A stretch of 64,000 nt of DNA from RYN-230 sp963834705 (GCA_963834705.1 CAWICV010000006.1:248001-312000); one strand, 5' to 3'; shown: positions 1-8,516, numbered from the stretch's first letter. Numbers and translations are program-made. Notes: generated by a model not told the origin, from the letters alone.

Positions 1-367
1 CGTGGGTGGCGGTGGCGCAGGCCCCGGCCACAGTCAGCTGCGGCAGCGAGGCCAGCGTGGGCAGCGCCCAGCCCGCCGTGGTCAGCCGGGGCGCCAGGTC
101 CTGGTAGGTGATCCCGCCGGGCACCGTCACCGCGGCCCGCTCCGCGTCGATCGTGATCTGCGCGGGCAGGCCGCCCAGTGAGACGAGCACGCCCGGCGTG
201 TCGGCGATCCGGTTGAACGAATGCCCGGCGCCCACCGCGCGCACCTGCCGGTGCTCACGGACCACGGCCTGCACCGCGCTGAGGTCGGCGGGCCGGGCCA
301 GCTCGCTGGCCCGGTAGACGATGTTCCCTGCCCAGTTGGCCCGGCGGCCGGACAACGCTGTCCCCAT
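1..367 (-). CDS. aldO: Alditol (xylitol) oxidase-like FAD enzyme, N-terminal part, runs off window
   Basis: The reverse strand reads open from an ATG at 367 to the window edge (122 codons) and has no stop. The N-terminus contains NWAGNIVYRA, then VRAVGAGHSFN and the segment ending LTVAGACATATH. These are the hallmarks of the FAD-binding PCMH domain of the alditol oxidase / L-gulonolactone oxidase family, where the His in GAGHSF lies near the flavin and GACATATH precedes the pyrophosphate loop. Members oxidise polyol or sugar-alcohol substrates with oxygen. Only about a quarter of the expected 420 residues is present. The start overlaps a perfect inverted repeat (358-379) and is divergent from the next gene. 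Substrate cannot be judged from this part. Confidence 0.78.
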   Translation of the reverse strand, partial: MGTALSGRRANWAGNIVYRASELARPADLSAVQAVVREHRQVRAVGAGHSFNRIADTPGVLVSLGGLPAQITIDAERAAVTVPGGITYQDLAPRLTTAGWALPTLASLPQLTVAGACATATH

Positions 368-379
368 ACGTGGGGACAG
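358..379. promoter_or_regulatory. Perfect 9-bp inverted repeat over the aldO start
   Basis: CTGTCCCCA at 358-366 is repeated in inverted form as TGGGGACAG at 371-379, with a 4-base TACG spacer. The left arm covers the ATG of the reverse-strand oxidase gene, and the right arm lies 36 bases before the GTG of the forward gene. A symmetric site between two divergent starts is a typical operator position. No regulator is encoded beside it in this window. Confidence 0.5.
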
Positions 380-415
380 TACGGCCGCCGGCCGCTGTTC
401 CGCTACCGTCACCGT

Positions 416-2194
416 GTGGACGAACACCTGCCGACGGGCGTCGTCAGCGCCGCGGATGAGCTGGTCGCGGAGTTCCAGCGGAGCAGCGGCGCGCCCGCGG
501 TGGCGTACGGGATCGTCGCCGGCGGGGCGCTGGTGCACACCGCTGGGTACGGCCAGCGCTGGCTGGACGGCCCGGCCCCGGACGCCGGGACCGTGTTCCG
601 CATCGCGTCGATGACCAAGAGCTTCACCGCCGCGGCGGTGCTCGCGCTGCGTGACGACGGCGCCCTCCGGCTGGACGACCCGGTCGCCTACCTGGTTCCC
701 GAGCTGCGCGGGATGCGCCAGGTCAGCGCGGACGCGCCGGACATCACCGTGCGGCACCTGCTGACCATGACGGCGGGCTTCCCGACCGACGACCCGTGGG
801 GCGACCGGCAGCAGGGCCTGCCGCTGGCCGAGTTCGCCACCCTGCTCAACCGCGGCGTGCGCCAGGCATGGGCCCCGGGCACCTGCTTCGAGTACTCGAA
901 CCTGGGTTACGCGCTGCTCGGCCGGGTGGTCGCCGCGGCGGCCGGGGGCAGCTACCAGGAGTTCGTGGCCAGCCGGCTGCTCGGCCCGCTGGGCCTGGAC
1001 CGGACCGGGTATGAGCTGGCCGGCTTCGAGCCCGCCGAGGTGGCCCGCGGGTATCAGCGCGGCGCATCCGGCTGGGCCGAGGTGGCCCCGGACGGTAACG
1101 GCGCGTTCGCGCCGATGGGTGGGGTGTTCAGCTGCGTGCGCGACCTGGCCGGCTGGGTCACCGGGCTGGCCGCCGGGTTCCCGGCCGGGGCCGAGACGGA
1201 CGGCGGGCCGCATCCGCTGCGCCGGGCCAGTCGCCGCGAGATGCAGCTGCCGCAGGTCGCTCTCCCGCCCTATCCGGCGCTGCCGCTGCCCGGCGGGGCG
1301 GGCCTGGGCAGCCAGCTCAGCTACGGTTTCGGGCTGTTCATCGAGGAGCACCCGGCCTGGGGCCGGCTGGTGTTCCACGGCGGCGGCTATCCCGGCTTCG
1401 GCAGTCACATGCGCTGGCATCCGGCCTCCGGGCTGGCCGTGATCGTGCTGGCCAACAGCACCTACGCGGCGGCGCACCCGCTGGCCGGGAAGCTGCTGGA
1501 CGCGCTGCTGCGGGCCACCCCGGCACCGCCCGCGGGCCAGCCGCGGATGCGCGGCCCGGTGCCCGCGCCGGGCACCCAGTGGCCGGAGACCATCGCGGCC
1601 CGGCAGGCGGTGGACGAGCTGCTCCGGTCCTGGGACGACCAGGCCGCGGACCGGATCTGCACGCCGAACGTGGCCCAGGACGAGCCGTACACCGTCCGCC
1701 GGGAGAAGGCCGCGCTGACCTGGCAGCGGCTCGGCTCGCCGGCCGGCGGCACGGCTCGCCCGGCCGAATCCGACTCCCCCGCCCAGCTGCGCTGGTGGCT
1801 GCACGGCGAGCGCGGCGACGCGGCGGTGGAGATCAAGCTGACCCCGGAGGACCCACCGCGGGTCCAGGCCCTCTCCCTGGCCGTCCCGCCGGCCTGGGAT
1901 GGCCCGCTCTGGCAGCGCACCCAGGCAATCATTTCTTTGCTGAACGCCAGTGCCCCCGACTGGCCCGCCGACGTCCCGGTGGCTGCGCTGATCGACACCG
2001 CCGGGCTGGTTCGCCGGCTGCGGGCCGCCGCGGCCTGGGCGGGTCAGTGCCGGGCAGTGGCGTTCAATAATGGAGATGGCCGGACGTCGGTGACGGTGGA
2101 GCTGGCTGGGGAGCATGCCCGGCTCAGCCTGGCGGTGCAACTGGACCAGGCGCAGCAGGTGCTGCGCCGGGTGGACATCGCGCTGCTCAGCTGA
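416..2194 (+). CDS. Serine hydrolase of the beta-lactamase / penicillin-binding-protein fold
   Basis: The protein has 592 residues from GTG 416. I chose this start because a longer reading would overlap the divergent oxidase gene. The class C beta-lactamase-like domain fills about residues 10-370. It has the SxxK nucleophile motif SMTK near residue 65, the YSN motif (EYSNLGY) near 160 and the third motif FHGGG near 320. The C-terminal 220 residues form a separate domain of the kind often appended to esterase/peptidase members. There is no signal peptide, so it is probably cytoplasmic. Likely an esterase or D-aminopeptidase-like enzyme; true beta-lactamase activity is not implied. It ends 4 bases from the convergent RHH gene. 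Confidence 0.85.
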   Translation: MDEHLPTGVVSAADELVAEFQRSSGAPAVAYGIVAGGALVHTAGYGQRWLDGPAPDAGTVFRIASMTKSFTAAAVLALRDDGALRLDDPVAYLVPELRGMRQVSADAPDITVRHLLTMTAGFPTDDPWGDRQQGLPLAEFATLLNRGVRQAWAPGTCFEYSNLGYALLGRVVAAAAGGSYQEFVASRLLGPLGLDRTGYELAGFEPAEVARGYQRGASGWAEVAPDGNGAFAPMGGVFSCVRDLAGWVTGLAAGFPAGAETDGGPHPLRRASRREMQLPQVALPPYPALPLPGGAGLGSQLSYGFGLFIEEHPAWGRLVFHGGGYPGFGSHMRWHPASGLAVIVLANSTYAAAHPLAGKLLDALLRATPAPPAGQPRMRGPVPAPGTQWPETIAARQAVDELLRSWDDQAADRICTPNVAQDEPYTVRREKAALTWQRLGSPAGGTARPAESDSPAQLRWWLHGERGDAAVEIKLTPEDPPRVQALSLAVPPAWDGPLWQRTQAIISLLNASAPDWPADVPVAALIDTAGLVRRLRAAAAWAGQCRAVAFNNGDGRTSVTVELAGEHARLSLAVQLDQAQQVLRRVDIALLS

Positions 2195-2198
2195 GGGG

Positions 2199-2702
2199 TC
2201 AGCCCGCCGCGGCCTGCTGGCCGTCCAGGAACCGGTCCACCAGCCCGCGGATCACGGTGGCCATGGAGAAACCGTGCTCAGTGCACCAGGCGCGCAGCCG
2301 TGCGTGCTGCTCAGCGGAGAACCGGACCGGCACCATCTGCTGGGCGGCCGAGCCCGAGCTGCGGAACAGGCCGCGCATCACCTCGGCTTCGGCCTCGGCA
2401 AAATCCTGCTGGCGGCTGGCCGGCACATCGGCCCGCATCGCCCGGGTGAGCTGCCCGCTGAGCGGGCTGGCCAGCCCGGGCTGCAGGTGCAGGCTGGTGC
2501 CGAGCAGCCAGGTGTACACCTTGTCCCGGTCGGCGGGCGGCAGCTGGCCGAGCGCCTGGACCAGCAGGCCGGCCGCATCCATCGACGAGTAGGCGGTTGC
2601 GGGCCGGGCAGCTTTCCGCGCCTTCGCGCGCGGTGCGGGCTCGGTGGGCTCGGTGGGCTCGGTCGGCTCGGTCGGCTCGGTGGGCTCGGTCGGCTCGGTC
2701 AT
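2199..2702 (-). CDS. Small ribbon-helix-helix-like protein with an N-terminal TEP repeat
   Basis: The protein has 167 residues from ATG 2702. It opens with seven consecutive Thr-Glu-Pro triplets, followed by a basic patch (PRAKARKAARP). The middle is an alpha-helical segment, and the C-terminus (VPVRFSAEQHARLRAWC, then ATVIRGLVDRFLDG) looks like the beta-strand plus two helices of an RHH DNA-binding or antitoxin-like fold. The acidic, proline-rich head is probably flexible. No toxin gene is adjacent, so an antitoxin role is not supported; a stand-alone regulator is more likely. The partner and target are unknown. Confidence 0.6.
   Translation of the reverse strand: MTEPTEPTEPTEPTEPTEPTEPAPRAKARKAARPATAYSSMDAAGLLVQALGQLPPADRDKVYTWLLGTSLHLQPGLASPLSGQLTRAMRADVPASRQQDFAEAEAEVMRGLFRSSGSAAQQMVPVRFSAEQHARLRAWCTEHGFSMATVIRGLVDRFLDGQQAAAG
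2637..2699 (-). repeat. Seven 9-bp tandem repeats encoding Thr-Glu-Pro
   Basis: The forward strand shows seven copies of GGCTCGGTG or GGCTCGGTC in phase with the RHH gene, immediately after its start codon. Copies differ only at the last base of the unit, a synonymous position. Such arrays change length by slippage, which would alter the length of the acidic N-terminal tail without shifting the frame. Confidence 0.9.
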
Positions 2703-2843
2703 GGTCGCCTCCGCGGTCCGGCGATATCGCTTTCCGATATCACGGTAGCGCCGCGGGCGGCGCCTAACAATCGTGATCAAACGTCTGGTGCTGCTATCAC
2801 GACAGCGATCGCTTGATCATGAAGCGGGCCGCGCGATACCGGG

Positions 2844-4094
2844 CTAGAGGGCGATGCCGAGAAGAGCGTCCACCGTGTCGCGGACCAGGCGGGCGGCGGC
2901 CATGGGATCGGCGGGGCCGGACTGGCCGGCCAGCACGGCGCCGGCCCAGCGGTCCACGGCGGCCAGCGCGCCGGGGGCGTCCAGGTCGCTGGCCAGCCGC
3001 TCGCGCACCGCGGCCAGCACCTCCCCGGCCGGCGGCACCGGACGGCCCGCCGTGGCGGCGGTGCGCACCGCCGCGCGCCAGCGCTCCAGCCGGGTGCTGG
3101 CCGCGGCCAGCCCGTCCGCGGTCCAGTCCCAGTCCGGCCGGTAGTGGTGGGCCAGGATGGCCAGCCGGATCGCCATCGGGTCCGCGCCATCGGCCAGCAG
3201 CCCGGACACGAACACCAGGTTACCGAGGGATTTGGACATCTTCTCGCCGTCCAGCCGGACCATGCCGGCGTGCGCGTAGACCCGGGCGAACGCGTCCGGA
3301 TCCAGCGCTACCCGGGCGTGCGACGCGCTCATCTCGTGGTGCGGGAAGATCAGGTCGGTGCCACCGGCCTGCACGCCGAACGCCGTGCCCAGGTAATGGG
3401 TGGCGATGGCGGCACACTCCACGTGCCAGCCGGGGCGGCCAGGGCCGAACCGGGCCGGCCAGGACGGTTCGCCGGGCCGCGCGGCCAGCCAGACCAGCGG
3501 GTCGAGCACGTCCTTCTTACCCGGCCGGCCCGGGTCGCCGCCGCGCTCGGCGAACAGCGCGAGCATCTCGGCCGGGCCCAGCCCGGACACCGAGCCGAAC
3601 CGGTCGTCGCAGGCCCGGGAGTAGTACTCGTCCCCGTCCACCTCGTACACCGCGCCCCGGTCGGCCAGCCGGCCCGCGAACGGCTCGATGATGTCCAGCG
3701 CCTCCACCGCCCCGACCAGCCGATCCGGGGGCAGCACCCGGAGCGCGGTCATGTCGCCCCGGTAGCGGTCGATCTCCCGGTCGGCCAGCGCCCGCCAGTC
3801 CTCGCCATCCCGGTCCGCGCGCTCCAGCAGCGGATCGTCCACGTCGGTCACGTTCTGCACGTAGCTCACCTGGTGGCCTGCGTCCCGCCAGGCCCGGACG
3901 AGCAGGTCCCAGGCCAGGAACGTGGCGGCGTGCCCGATGTGCGTGGCGTCGTACGGGGTGATCCCGCAGGCATACAAGCTGGCGGCCGGGCCGGGCGCGG
4001 CCACGGTCAGCTGACCGGTCGCGGTGTTACGGAGCCGGGTCTCGGGGCCCTGCCCCGGCAACTGAGGAACGTTCGCGGCGCGCCAGGAGTCCAT
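2844..4094 (-). CDS. mshC: L-cysteine:1D-myo-inositol 2-amino-2-deoxy-alpha-D-glucopyranoside ligase MshC
   Basis: This 416-residue protein is the cysteinyl-tRNA-synthetase-like ligase that joins cysteine to GlcN-inositol with ATP in mycothiol synthesis. The N-terminal catalytic core shows LYACGITPYD, whose Cys is a zinc ligand, directly followed by the HIGH signature (HIGHAATF, near residue 55). The second signature KMSKSLGN lies near residue 290, and a helical C-terminal domain follows. YACGITPYDATHIGH distinguishes MshC from true CysS. Length matches the family (about 412). Mycothiol is the thiol buffer of actinobacteria, so this gene supports the host assignment. It stands alone between convergent and tandem neighbours. 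Confidence 0.96.
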   Translation of the reverse strand: MDSWRAANVPQLPGQGPETRLRNTATGQLTVAAPGPAASLYACGITPYDATHIGHAATFLAWDLLVRAWRDAGHQVSYVQNVTDVDDPLLERADRDGEDWRALADREIDRYRGDMTALRVLPPDRLVGAVEALDIIEPFAGRLADRGAVYEVDGDEYYSRACDDRFGSVSGLGPAEMLALFAERGGDPGRPGKKDVLDPLVWLAARPGEPSWPARFGPGRPGWHVECAAIATHYLGTAFGVQAGGTDLIFPHHEMSASHARVALDPDAFARVYAHAGMVRLDGEKMSKSLGNLVFVSGLLADGADPMAIRLAILAHHYRPDWDWTADGLAAASTRLERWRAAVRTAATAGRPVPPAGEVLAAVRERLASDLDAPGALAAVDRWAGAVLAGQSGPADPMAAARLVRDTVDALLGIAL

Positions 4095-4150
4095 GAGCGC
4101 AGGTTATCGCTGTGCTCAGGCAGCCTGACCTGCCCCCTGAACGTCCGCCG

Positions 4151-5716
4151 TCAAGCGGGCCAGCGCAGGTCTGGCCAGCGGAGCGGGGGGCGGGTGACCT
4201 CGAAGGAGTGGGCGAGTGCGATCAGCCGGGGCTCGGCCCAGGCCGGGCCGGCGAAGGACAGCCCGACCGGCAGCCCATGCACCTGGCCGGCCGGCACGCT
4301 GACCGTTGGGTAGCCGGCCACCGCCGCCGGGCTGGAGGTGTGGAACACGTCATGGTCGCCGAGGACGTGGTCGGTCAGCCAGGCCGGGTTGGCGGTGAGC
4401 GTGATGATCGCGTCCAGCCGGTGCGCGGCCAGCGGGCCGTCCAGCGACTCCTGGGCCCGCGCCCGTGCCTCGGCCCGGGCCGCCCGCGCGGCTGGGTCGG
4501 CCGGGTCCGCGCTGGCCGCTTCGGCCTGCTCGAACAGTTCCTGGCCAAAGTGCACCAGCACCTCGGCGGCGTTGCGCTGGTTGTACTCGATGAGCTCGGC
4601 CAGCGAGCGTGGCCGCGGGCCGGGCAGCCGGGGCAAGTACTGGTTGAGGTCGCGCCTGAACTCGTGCAGCAGCGCGGCGAACTCGGGCCCCTCCAGGCCG
4701 TCCGCGCCGGGCAGGTCGACCGGGTCGAGCACGGTCGCGCCCTGGCGACGGAGCACGGCGATGGCGGCGTCCAGCACGGCCAGCGTGGCCTGGCCAGCCG
4801 CCCGGCAGCCGTCCCGCCACACGCCGAGCCGGGCACCGGCCAGCGCGCCGGGGTCCAGGAACGCGGTGTAGTCAGCGGGCTGGTTCGCGGCCGGTTCGGT
4901 GGCCGGGTCGCTGGTGTCGGCCGCGGCCAGCACGCTGAGCAGCGCGGCCGCGTCCGCGACGGTGCGGGCCATCGGGCCCGCGGTGTCCTGTTCCGCGGAT
5001 ATCGGCACGATGCCATGCCGGCTGACCAGGCCGAGCGTGGGTTTGATGCCGACCACGCCGCAGGCGCTGGCCGGGCAGACGATGGAGCCGTCGGTCTCGG
5101 TGCCGACCGCGAGTGGCGCCAGGCCGGCCGCCACCGCCGCGGCGGAGCCGGAACTGGACCCGGACGGGTTGCGGTCCAGCGCGTGCGGGTTGCCGGTCTG
5201 CCCGCCCAGCGAGCTCCAGCCGCTGCTGGACTGGGTGGACCGGAAGTTGGCCCACTCGGACAGGTTGGACTTGCCCAGGATCACCGCACCGGCCTGGCGC
5301 AGCCTGCTGACCAGGAACGCGTCGCCGGTCTCGGCGCCGAGCAGGGCGGGTGAGCCGGCCGTGGCGGGCAGCCCGGTCACCGCGATGTTGTCCTTGATCA
5401 GCACCGGGATGCCGTGCAGCGGGCCGCTGTCTTTGCCGCGTTGCTGGTCCCGGTGGTCCGCCTCGGCGGTGGCCGCCGGGCTGGCCGTGATCACCGCGCG
5501 GAGCCGGGGATTGAGCGCGGCGATCCGGTCCAGGCAGCGAGCCGTGAGCGCGGCCGAGGTCAGCGTGCCCGCGGCCATCGCCTGCCGCAGCCGCGCCACC
5601 GGCTCGCTTGGCTTCCCTGGCTCGCCTGGCTCGGCAGGCTCGCCTGGAACGGCAGGCTCGCCTGGAACGGCAGGCTGGCCTGGCTCGGCGTCCGGCGGGC
5701 CGGCGGGGGCGGGCAT
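4151..5716 (-). CDS. Amidase-signature family hydrolase
   Basis: The protein has 521 residues if started at ATG 5716; upstream in-frame codons would run through the divergent gene. The Ser-Ser-Lys triad of the amidase signature family is visible: LIKDNIAVTG (catalytic Lys), the glycine/serine-rich GSSSGSAAAVAAG and GTETDGSI (Ser nucleophile region). These enzymes hydrolyse C-N bonds of amides or peptides in the cytoplasm. It lacks GatA-specific context (no gatB or gatC nearby), so it is a stand-alone amidase such as peptide amidase or a 6-aminohexanoate-type relative. The first 45 residues are a Pro/Glu/Gly repeat coded by 18-bp units. The start is 17 bases from the divergent YbaK-like gene. 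Confidence 0.9.
   Translation of the reverse strand: MPAPAGPPDAEPGQPAVPGEPAVPGEPAEPGEPGKPSEPVARLRQAMAAGTLTSAALTARCLDRIAALNPRLRAVITASPAATAEADHRDQQRGKDSGPLHGIPVLIKDNIAVTGLPATAGSPALLGAETGDAFLVSRLRQAGAVILGKSNLSEWANFRSTQSSSGWSSLGGQTGNPHALDRNPSGSSSGSAAAVAAGLAPLAVGTETDGSIVCPASACGVVGIKPTLGLVSRHGIVPISAEQDTAGPMARTVADAAALLSVLAAADTSDPATEPAANQPADYTAFLDPGALAGARLGVWRDGCRAAGQATLAVLDAAIAVLRRQGATVLDPVDLPGADGLEGPEFAALLHEFRRDLNQYLPRLPGPRPRSLAELIEYNQRNAAEVLVHFGQELFEQAEAASADPADPAARAARAEARARAQESLDGPLAAHRLDAIITLTANPAWLTDHVLGDHDVFHTSSPAAVAGYPTVSVPAGQVHGLPVGLSFAGPAWAEPRLIALAHSFEVTRPPLRWPDLRWPA
5633..5686 (-). repeat. 18-bp tandem repeat, three units, in the amidase N-terminus
   Basis: Three units of 18 bases (GGCAGGCTCGCCTGGAAC and close variants) lie at 5633, 5651 and 5669. 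They encode a repeated Pro-Gly-Glu-Pro-Ala-Val type segment. More degenerate units extend on the left toward 5605. The repeat adds a flexible leader that the amidase fold does not need. Confidence 0.8.
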
Positions 5717-5733
5717 GGTGGCAGGATAACGGG

Positions 5734-6282
5734 GTGCGGATACAGATGGGTGAGCTCGATACGGTGCCCGCGCTGGACCGGCCCGACCTGCTCGCACCGG
5801 CCGTGGCCACGGCGCTGGCCAGCCTGGACGGCCTGGCTGACCAGGTCAGTGTCGCGGAGATCGACCCCGGCCTGGCGGACACCGCGGCGTTCTGTGAGCG
5901 GTACGGTGTCGGCCTGGCCGAGTCGGCCAACTGCGTGCTGATCAGCGGGCGGCGCGGCGGCGAGACCAGGTTCGCCGCGTGCCTGGTGCTGGCCACCACC
6001 CGGGCCGACGTGAACGGCGTGGTCCGGCGCGAACTCGATGTGCGCAAGGCCTCGTTCGCGCCGCGGGACGTGGCGGTGGCCGAGACCGGGATGGAGTACG
6101 GCGGAATCACCCCGATCGGGGTGCCGGCCGGCTGGCCGGTCCTGGTGGACGGGGCGGTGGCCGGGACGGCGCAGGTGGTGATCGGCAGCGGGGTGCGCCG
6201 GTCCAAACTGGTGCTGCCCGGCGCGGCGCTGGCCGAACTGCCGGGCGCGGTGGTCATCCAGGATCTGGCCAACCCCGTCTAG
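5734..6282 (+). CDS. YbaK/EbsC-family aminoacyl-tRNA deacylase
   Basis: The protein has 182 residues from GTG 5734; ATG 5746 is an alternative. The family core is clear: DVRKASFAPRDVAVAETGM, then YGGITPIG and the C-terminal GVRRSKLVL. These are the conserved Lys and Gly positions of the trans-editing domain that hydrolyses mischarged tRNA, for example Cys- or Ala-tRNAPro. It is a stand-alone cytosolic domain. The 5' end almost touches the divergent amidase, so both promoters must lie inside the partner's 5' region or the transcripts are leaderless. Confidence 0.88.
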   Translation: MRIQMGELDTVPALDRPDLLAPAVATALASLDGLADQVSVAEIDPGLADTAAFCERYGVGLAESANCVLISGRRGGETRFAACLVLATTRADVNGVVRRELDVRKASFAPRDVAVAETGMEYGGITPIGVPAGWPVLVDGAVAGTAQVVIGSGVRRSKLVLPGAALAELPGAVVIQDLANPV

Positions 6283-6346
6283 CCGGGTCATCCCGCCGGC
6301 ACCCCGCCTGCGCTCTCGACCGGGCGCCCCGGCGCGAATGGCTCAG

Positions 6347-6389
6347 CGCGGTGAGTTTGCGGTCACCGCGTGACCACTTTCTCACCGCG
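6347..6389. terminator. Nested hairpin between convergent genes
   Basis: An outer stem CGCGGTGAG (6347-6355) / CTCACCGCG (6381-6389) and an inner stem GGTCAC (6361-6366) / GTGACC (6370-6375) share the same centre at 6368. It lies between the stops of the YbaK-like gene and the CPBP gene, so it can serve both strands as a bidirectional terminator. There is no T-tract. Confidence 0.65.
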
Positions 6390-6406
6390 ATCATGAAAGT
6401 ACAGGG

Positions 6407-7189
6407 TCAGGGAAGCCAGGAGACGTGGCCGTGCAGGGCCGCGTAGCCGACGAACGCGCCGGTGTCGATGAGCGCGTGCGCGATGATCAGCGGGGTGACC
6501 CGGCCCCAGCGGCGGTACAGCAGGGCAAAGATCACCCCCATGATGGCGTTCCCGATGAACCCGCCGAACCCCTGGTACAGGTGATACGACCCGCGGAGCA
6601 GCGCGCTCATCGCGATCGCCTTGCCCGGCGTCCAGCCCAGCTGATCCAGGCGGCGCAGCAAGTAGCCGATGACCAGGATCTCTTCCAGGATGCCGTTCTG
6701 CGTGGCGTCCAGGATCAGCACCGGGATCCGCCACCACACCGCGGGCAGGTTCTCGGGGACCACGTTCAGCGCGATGCCGAGCTTGTACGCGGTCAGGTAC
6801 AGGGCCAGCCCGGAGCCGCCGATCAGCGCGGCCAGCACGGCGCCCCTGGCCAGGTCCCGGCCGGGCTGGCCGGCGTCCAGGCCCATCGCCGAGGACGGCG
6901 TCTCGCCCTCCCGGGCCAGCAGGTAGAAGACCAGGGCCACCGGGACCAGCGTGGTCAGGATGCTGGCCAGCTGCAGGGTCAGGTCCAGCCAGGGCCGGCC
7001 CGGGGCCAGCGATCCGACCAGCAGGGCGTGCTGCTTGCCCAGGGCCTTGTTCGCGGTGAGCGAGCCGATCAGGTTGATGATGGCGAACAGCGCACTGGCG
7101 CCCAGCGACACCCCGAAGACGATGATGATCTCCCAGCCGATCAGCCGCCTGGTCAGCGGCTTGAGGCTGGATTCCTGCAGCTGGGTCAC
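6407..7189 (-). CDS. CPBP-family intramembrane metalloprotease (CAAX/Abi type)
   Basis: The protein is 260 residues with about seven or eight hydrophobic segments. The family motifs are present in order: EEILVIGYLLRRL near residue 170 (motif 1), GSYHLYQGFGG (motif 2 His) and IIAHALIDTGAF (motif 3 His). In the usual motif EExxxR an Arg follows three residues after EE; here that position is Ile, a variant I have seen described for actinobacterial members but cannot verify here. The protein would sit in the cytoplasmic membrane. Family members process prenylated proteins or bacteriocin-related peptides; no such substrate is visible nearby. It stands alone upstream of a strong hairpin. Confidence 0.82.
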   Translation of the reverse strand: MTQLQESSLKPLTRRLIGWEIIIVFGVSLGASALFAIINLIGSLTANKALGKQHALLVGSLAPGRPWLDLTLQLASILTTLVPVALVFYLLAREGETPSSAMGLDAGQPGRDLARGAVLAALIGGSGLALYLTAYKLGIALNVVPENLPAVWWRIPVLILDATQNGILEEILVIGYLLRRLDQLGWTPGKAIAMSALLRGSYHLYQGFGGFIGNAIMGVIFALLYRRWGRVTPLIIAHALIDTGAFVGYAALHGHVSWLP

Positions 7190-7294
7190 GTCAGGACTCT
7201 AGCCGTGGCGCCCGGCTGGCCCGTCCGCTGCGCGGCCCGCTCCGGCCAACTCTCAGCAATCTTCCAGGTGATCACCAGTTAACCGGGGAAAGCA

Positions 7295-7329
7295 CTGGCC
7301 GCCGTGTCGCGCAGGAACACGGCGGCCAG
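7295..7329 (-). terminator. 13-bp perfect hairpin downstream of the DUF397 operon
   Basis: CTGGCCGCCGTGT (7295-7307) pairs perfectly with ACACGGCGGCCAG (7317-7329) around a 9-base loop CGCGCAGGA. It follows the DUF397 stop (7413) on the reverse strand by about 85 bases and precedes the CPBP start. It is a good candidate for the end of the HTH-DUF397 transcript, without a U-tract. Confidence 0.75.
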
Positions 7330-7412
7330 CGGGTTATGGGCTACGGGCTCCCGGCGGCTGATCGCGGCCCTGAGGTGGCCGCGCAGGCTCCGCTGTGCGC
7401 AGGTGACCTTGC

Positions 7413-7646
7413 TTAGACCAGCAGGTCGTCGAACTCGCCGAGCTTCACACCCTCGATGAGCGCGGCGATCTCGGCCCGGGTGTAGATAAGGGCCGGGCCC
7501 TCCGGATTGCGCGAATTACGCACCGCGTACTGGCCCCCGTTAAGCCGGGCCACTTCGACGCACGTCCCCTGGGAGTTGCTGATGCTGCTCTTACGCCAGC
7601 AGGCATCAACCAAGTCGGCGGCTGGCATTCCGTTATATGTGTTCAT
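7413..7646 (-). CDS. DUF397 small protein, partner of the WhiJ-like regulator
   Basis: The protein has 77 residues and the standard DUF397 pattern: WRKSSISNSQGTCVEVA, then YAVRNSRNPEGPAL and a C-terminal EIAALIEGVKLGEFD. Its ATG follows the regulator's TAG with no base between, so translation is coupled. In Streptomyces, DUF397 proteins of this kind are encoded next to DUF5753 HTH regulators and are thought to bind and modulate them. Direct partner binding here is inferred from context. Confidence 0.93.
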   Translation of the reverse strand: MNTYNGMPAADLVDACWRKSSISNSQGTCVEVARLNGGQYAVRNSRNPEGPALIYTRAEIAALIEGVKLGEFDDLLV

Positions 7647-8516
7647 CTATCCGACTTCCTCAAGCATCCCGCTCAGGATTTCTGTGGTGTGTTCCGGCGA
7701 CTCGCTCTCGACGCTGAGGCGTTCCATCACCTCGGTGTAGCGTTCCACGTCGTCGCGTTTGTCCAGGTATAGGGAACTCGTCAGCTGCTCGACGTAAACC
7801 ACGTCGGGCAGGTCAACCTCGGGGAACCGAAGGATAGTGAACGCCCCGCCCTCAGCCGCGTGGCCTCCGGAGCTGAACGGGACCACCTGGAGAGTGATGT
7901 TGGGCTCCTTGGTCACCTCGATCAACCGCTCGAGCTGCGCCCGCATCACCTCCCTGCCCCCGATCGGCCGCCGCAGCGCGGCTTCATCCACCACCGCCCA
8001 CAAGCGCGGCGCGTCCGGCTTGCTCAGCAGTTCCTGCCGGGAGATGCGCAGGCTGACCCGGCGCTCGATCTCCGCAGCAGAAGCTCCCGGCTGACCCAAC
8101 CGGACGACCGCCCGGGCGTAGTCCGCCGTCTGCAGCAACCCCGGGACGAACTGGACTTCATAGAGCCTGATGAGAGCCGCGGCCTCCTCCAGGCCGACAT
8201 AGACCTGGAACCAGTCCGGGAGCACATCCCCGTATTTGTGCCACCAGCCCGGGGAATTCGCGTCCCGGGCCAGCGCCACCAGGGTGGCCCGCTCGGCCTC
8301 ATCGGTGACCCCATACATCTCCAGCAGATCGACAACGTCACGCTCCTTGAAGCTGACCCTGCCGAGCTCCATACGGCTGATCTTGGAGCCCGATGCACGG
8401 ATGGCATAACCGGCGTCCTCGCGCGTGATCCCCCGGGCTTCGCGTAGCCTCCGCAACTGGGAGCCGAGAAGGATGCGCAGGACCGTCGGCCCGCTCCCCG
8501 GCTGTACTGAGATCAC
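7647..8516 (-). CDS. WhiJ-like helix-turn-helix regulator (XRE HTH plus DUF5753)
   Basis: The protein has 289 residues from GTG 8516, preceded by a GGGGGG Shine-Dalgarno stretch. The N-terminal XRE domain (about residues 15-70) reads LGSQLRRLREARGITREDAG, then SKISRMELGR. The rest is DUF5753, with FVPGLLQTADYARAVV and the C-terminal VVYVEQLTSSLYLDK as family marks. Homologues control development or antibiotic production together with a DUF397 protein and an anti-sigma-like ATPase. All three are present here: the DUF397 gene follows directly and the ATPase gene is divergent. The shared 190-base spacer holds several palindromes. Confidence 0.92.
   Translation of the reverse strand: MISVQPGSGPTVLRILLGSQLRRLREARGITREDAGYAIRASGSKISRMELGRVSFKERDVVDLLEMYGVTDEAERATLVALARDANSPGWWHKYGDVLPDWFQVYVGLEEAAALIRLYEVQFVPGLLQTADYARAVVRLGQPGASAAEIERRVSLRISRQELLSKPDAPRLWAVVDEAALRRPIGGREVMRAQLERLIEVTKEPNITLQVVPFSSGGHAAEGGAFTILRFPEVDLPDVVYVEQLTSSLYLDKRDDVERYTEVMERLSVESESPEHTTEILSGMLEEVG

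Noticed and set aside
2637..2699. Short CRISPR-like array
   Set aside because: The 9-bp units have no spacers and lie in frame inside a coding sequence.
3144..5353. Forward open frames opposite mshC and the amidase
   Set aside because: His/Gln/Arg-rich antisense products without start signals or domains.
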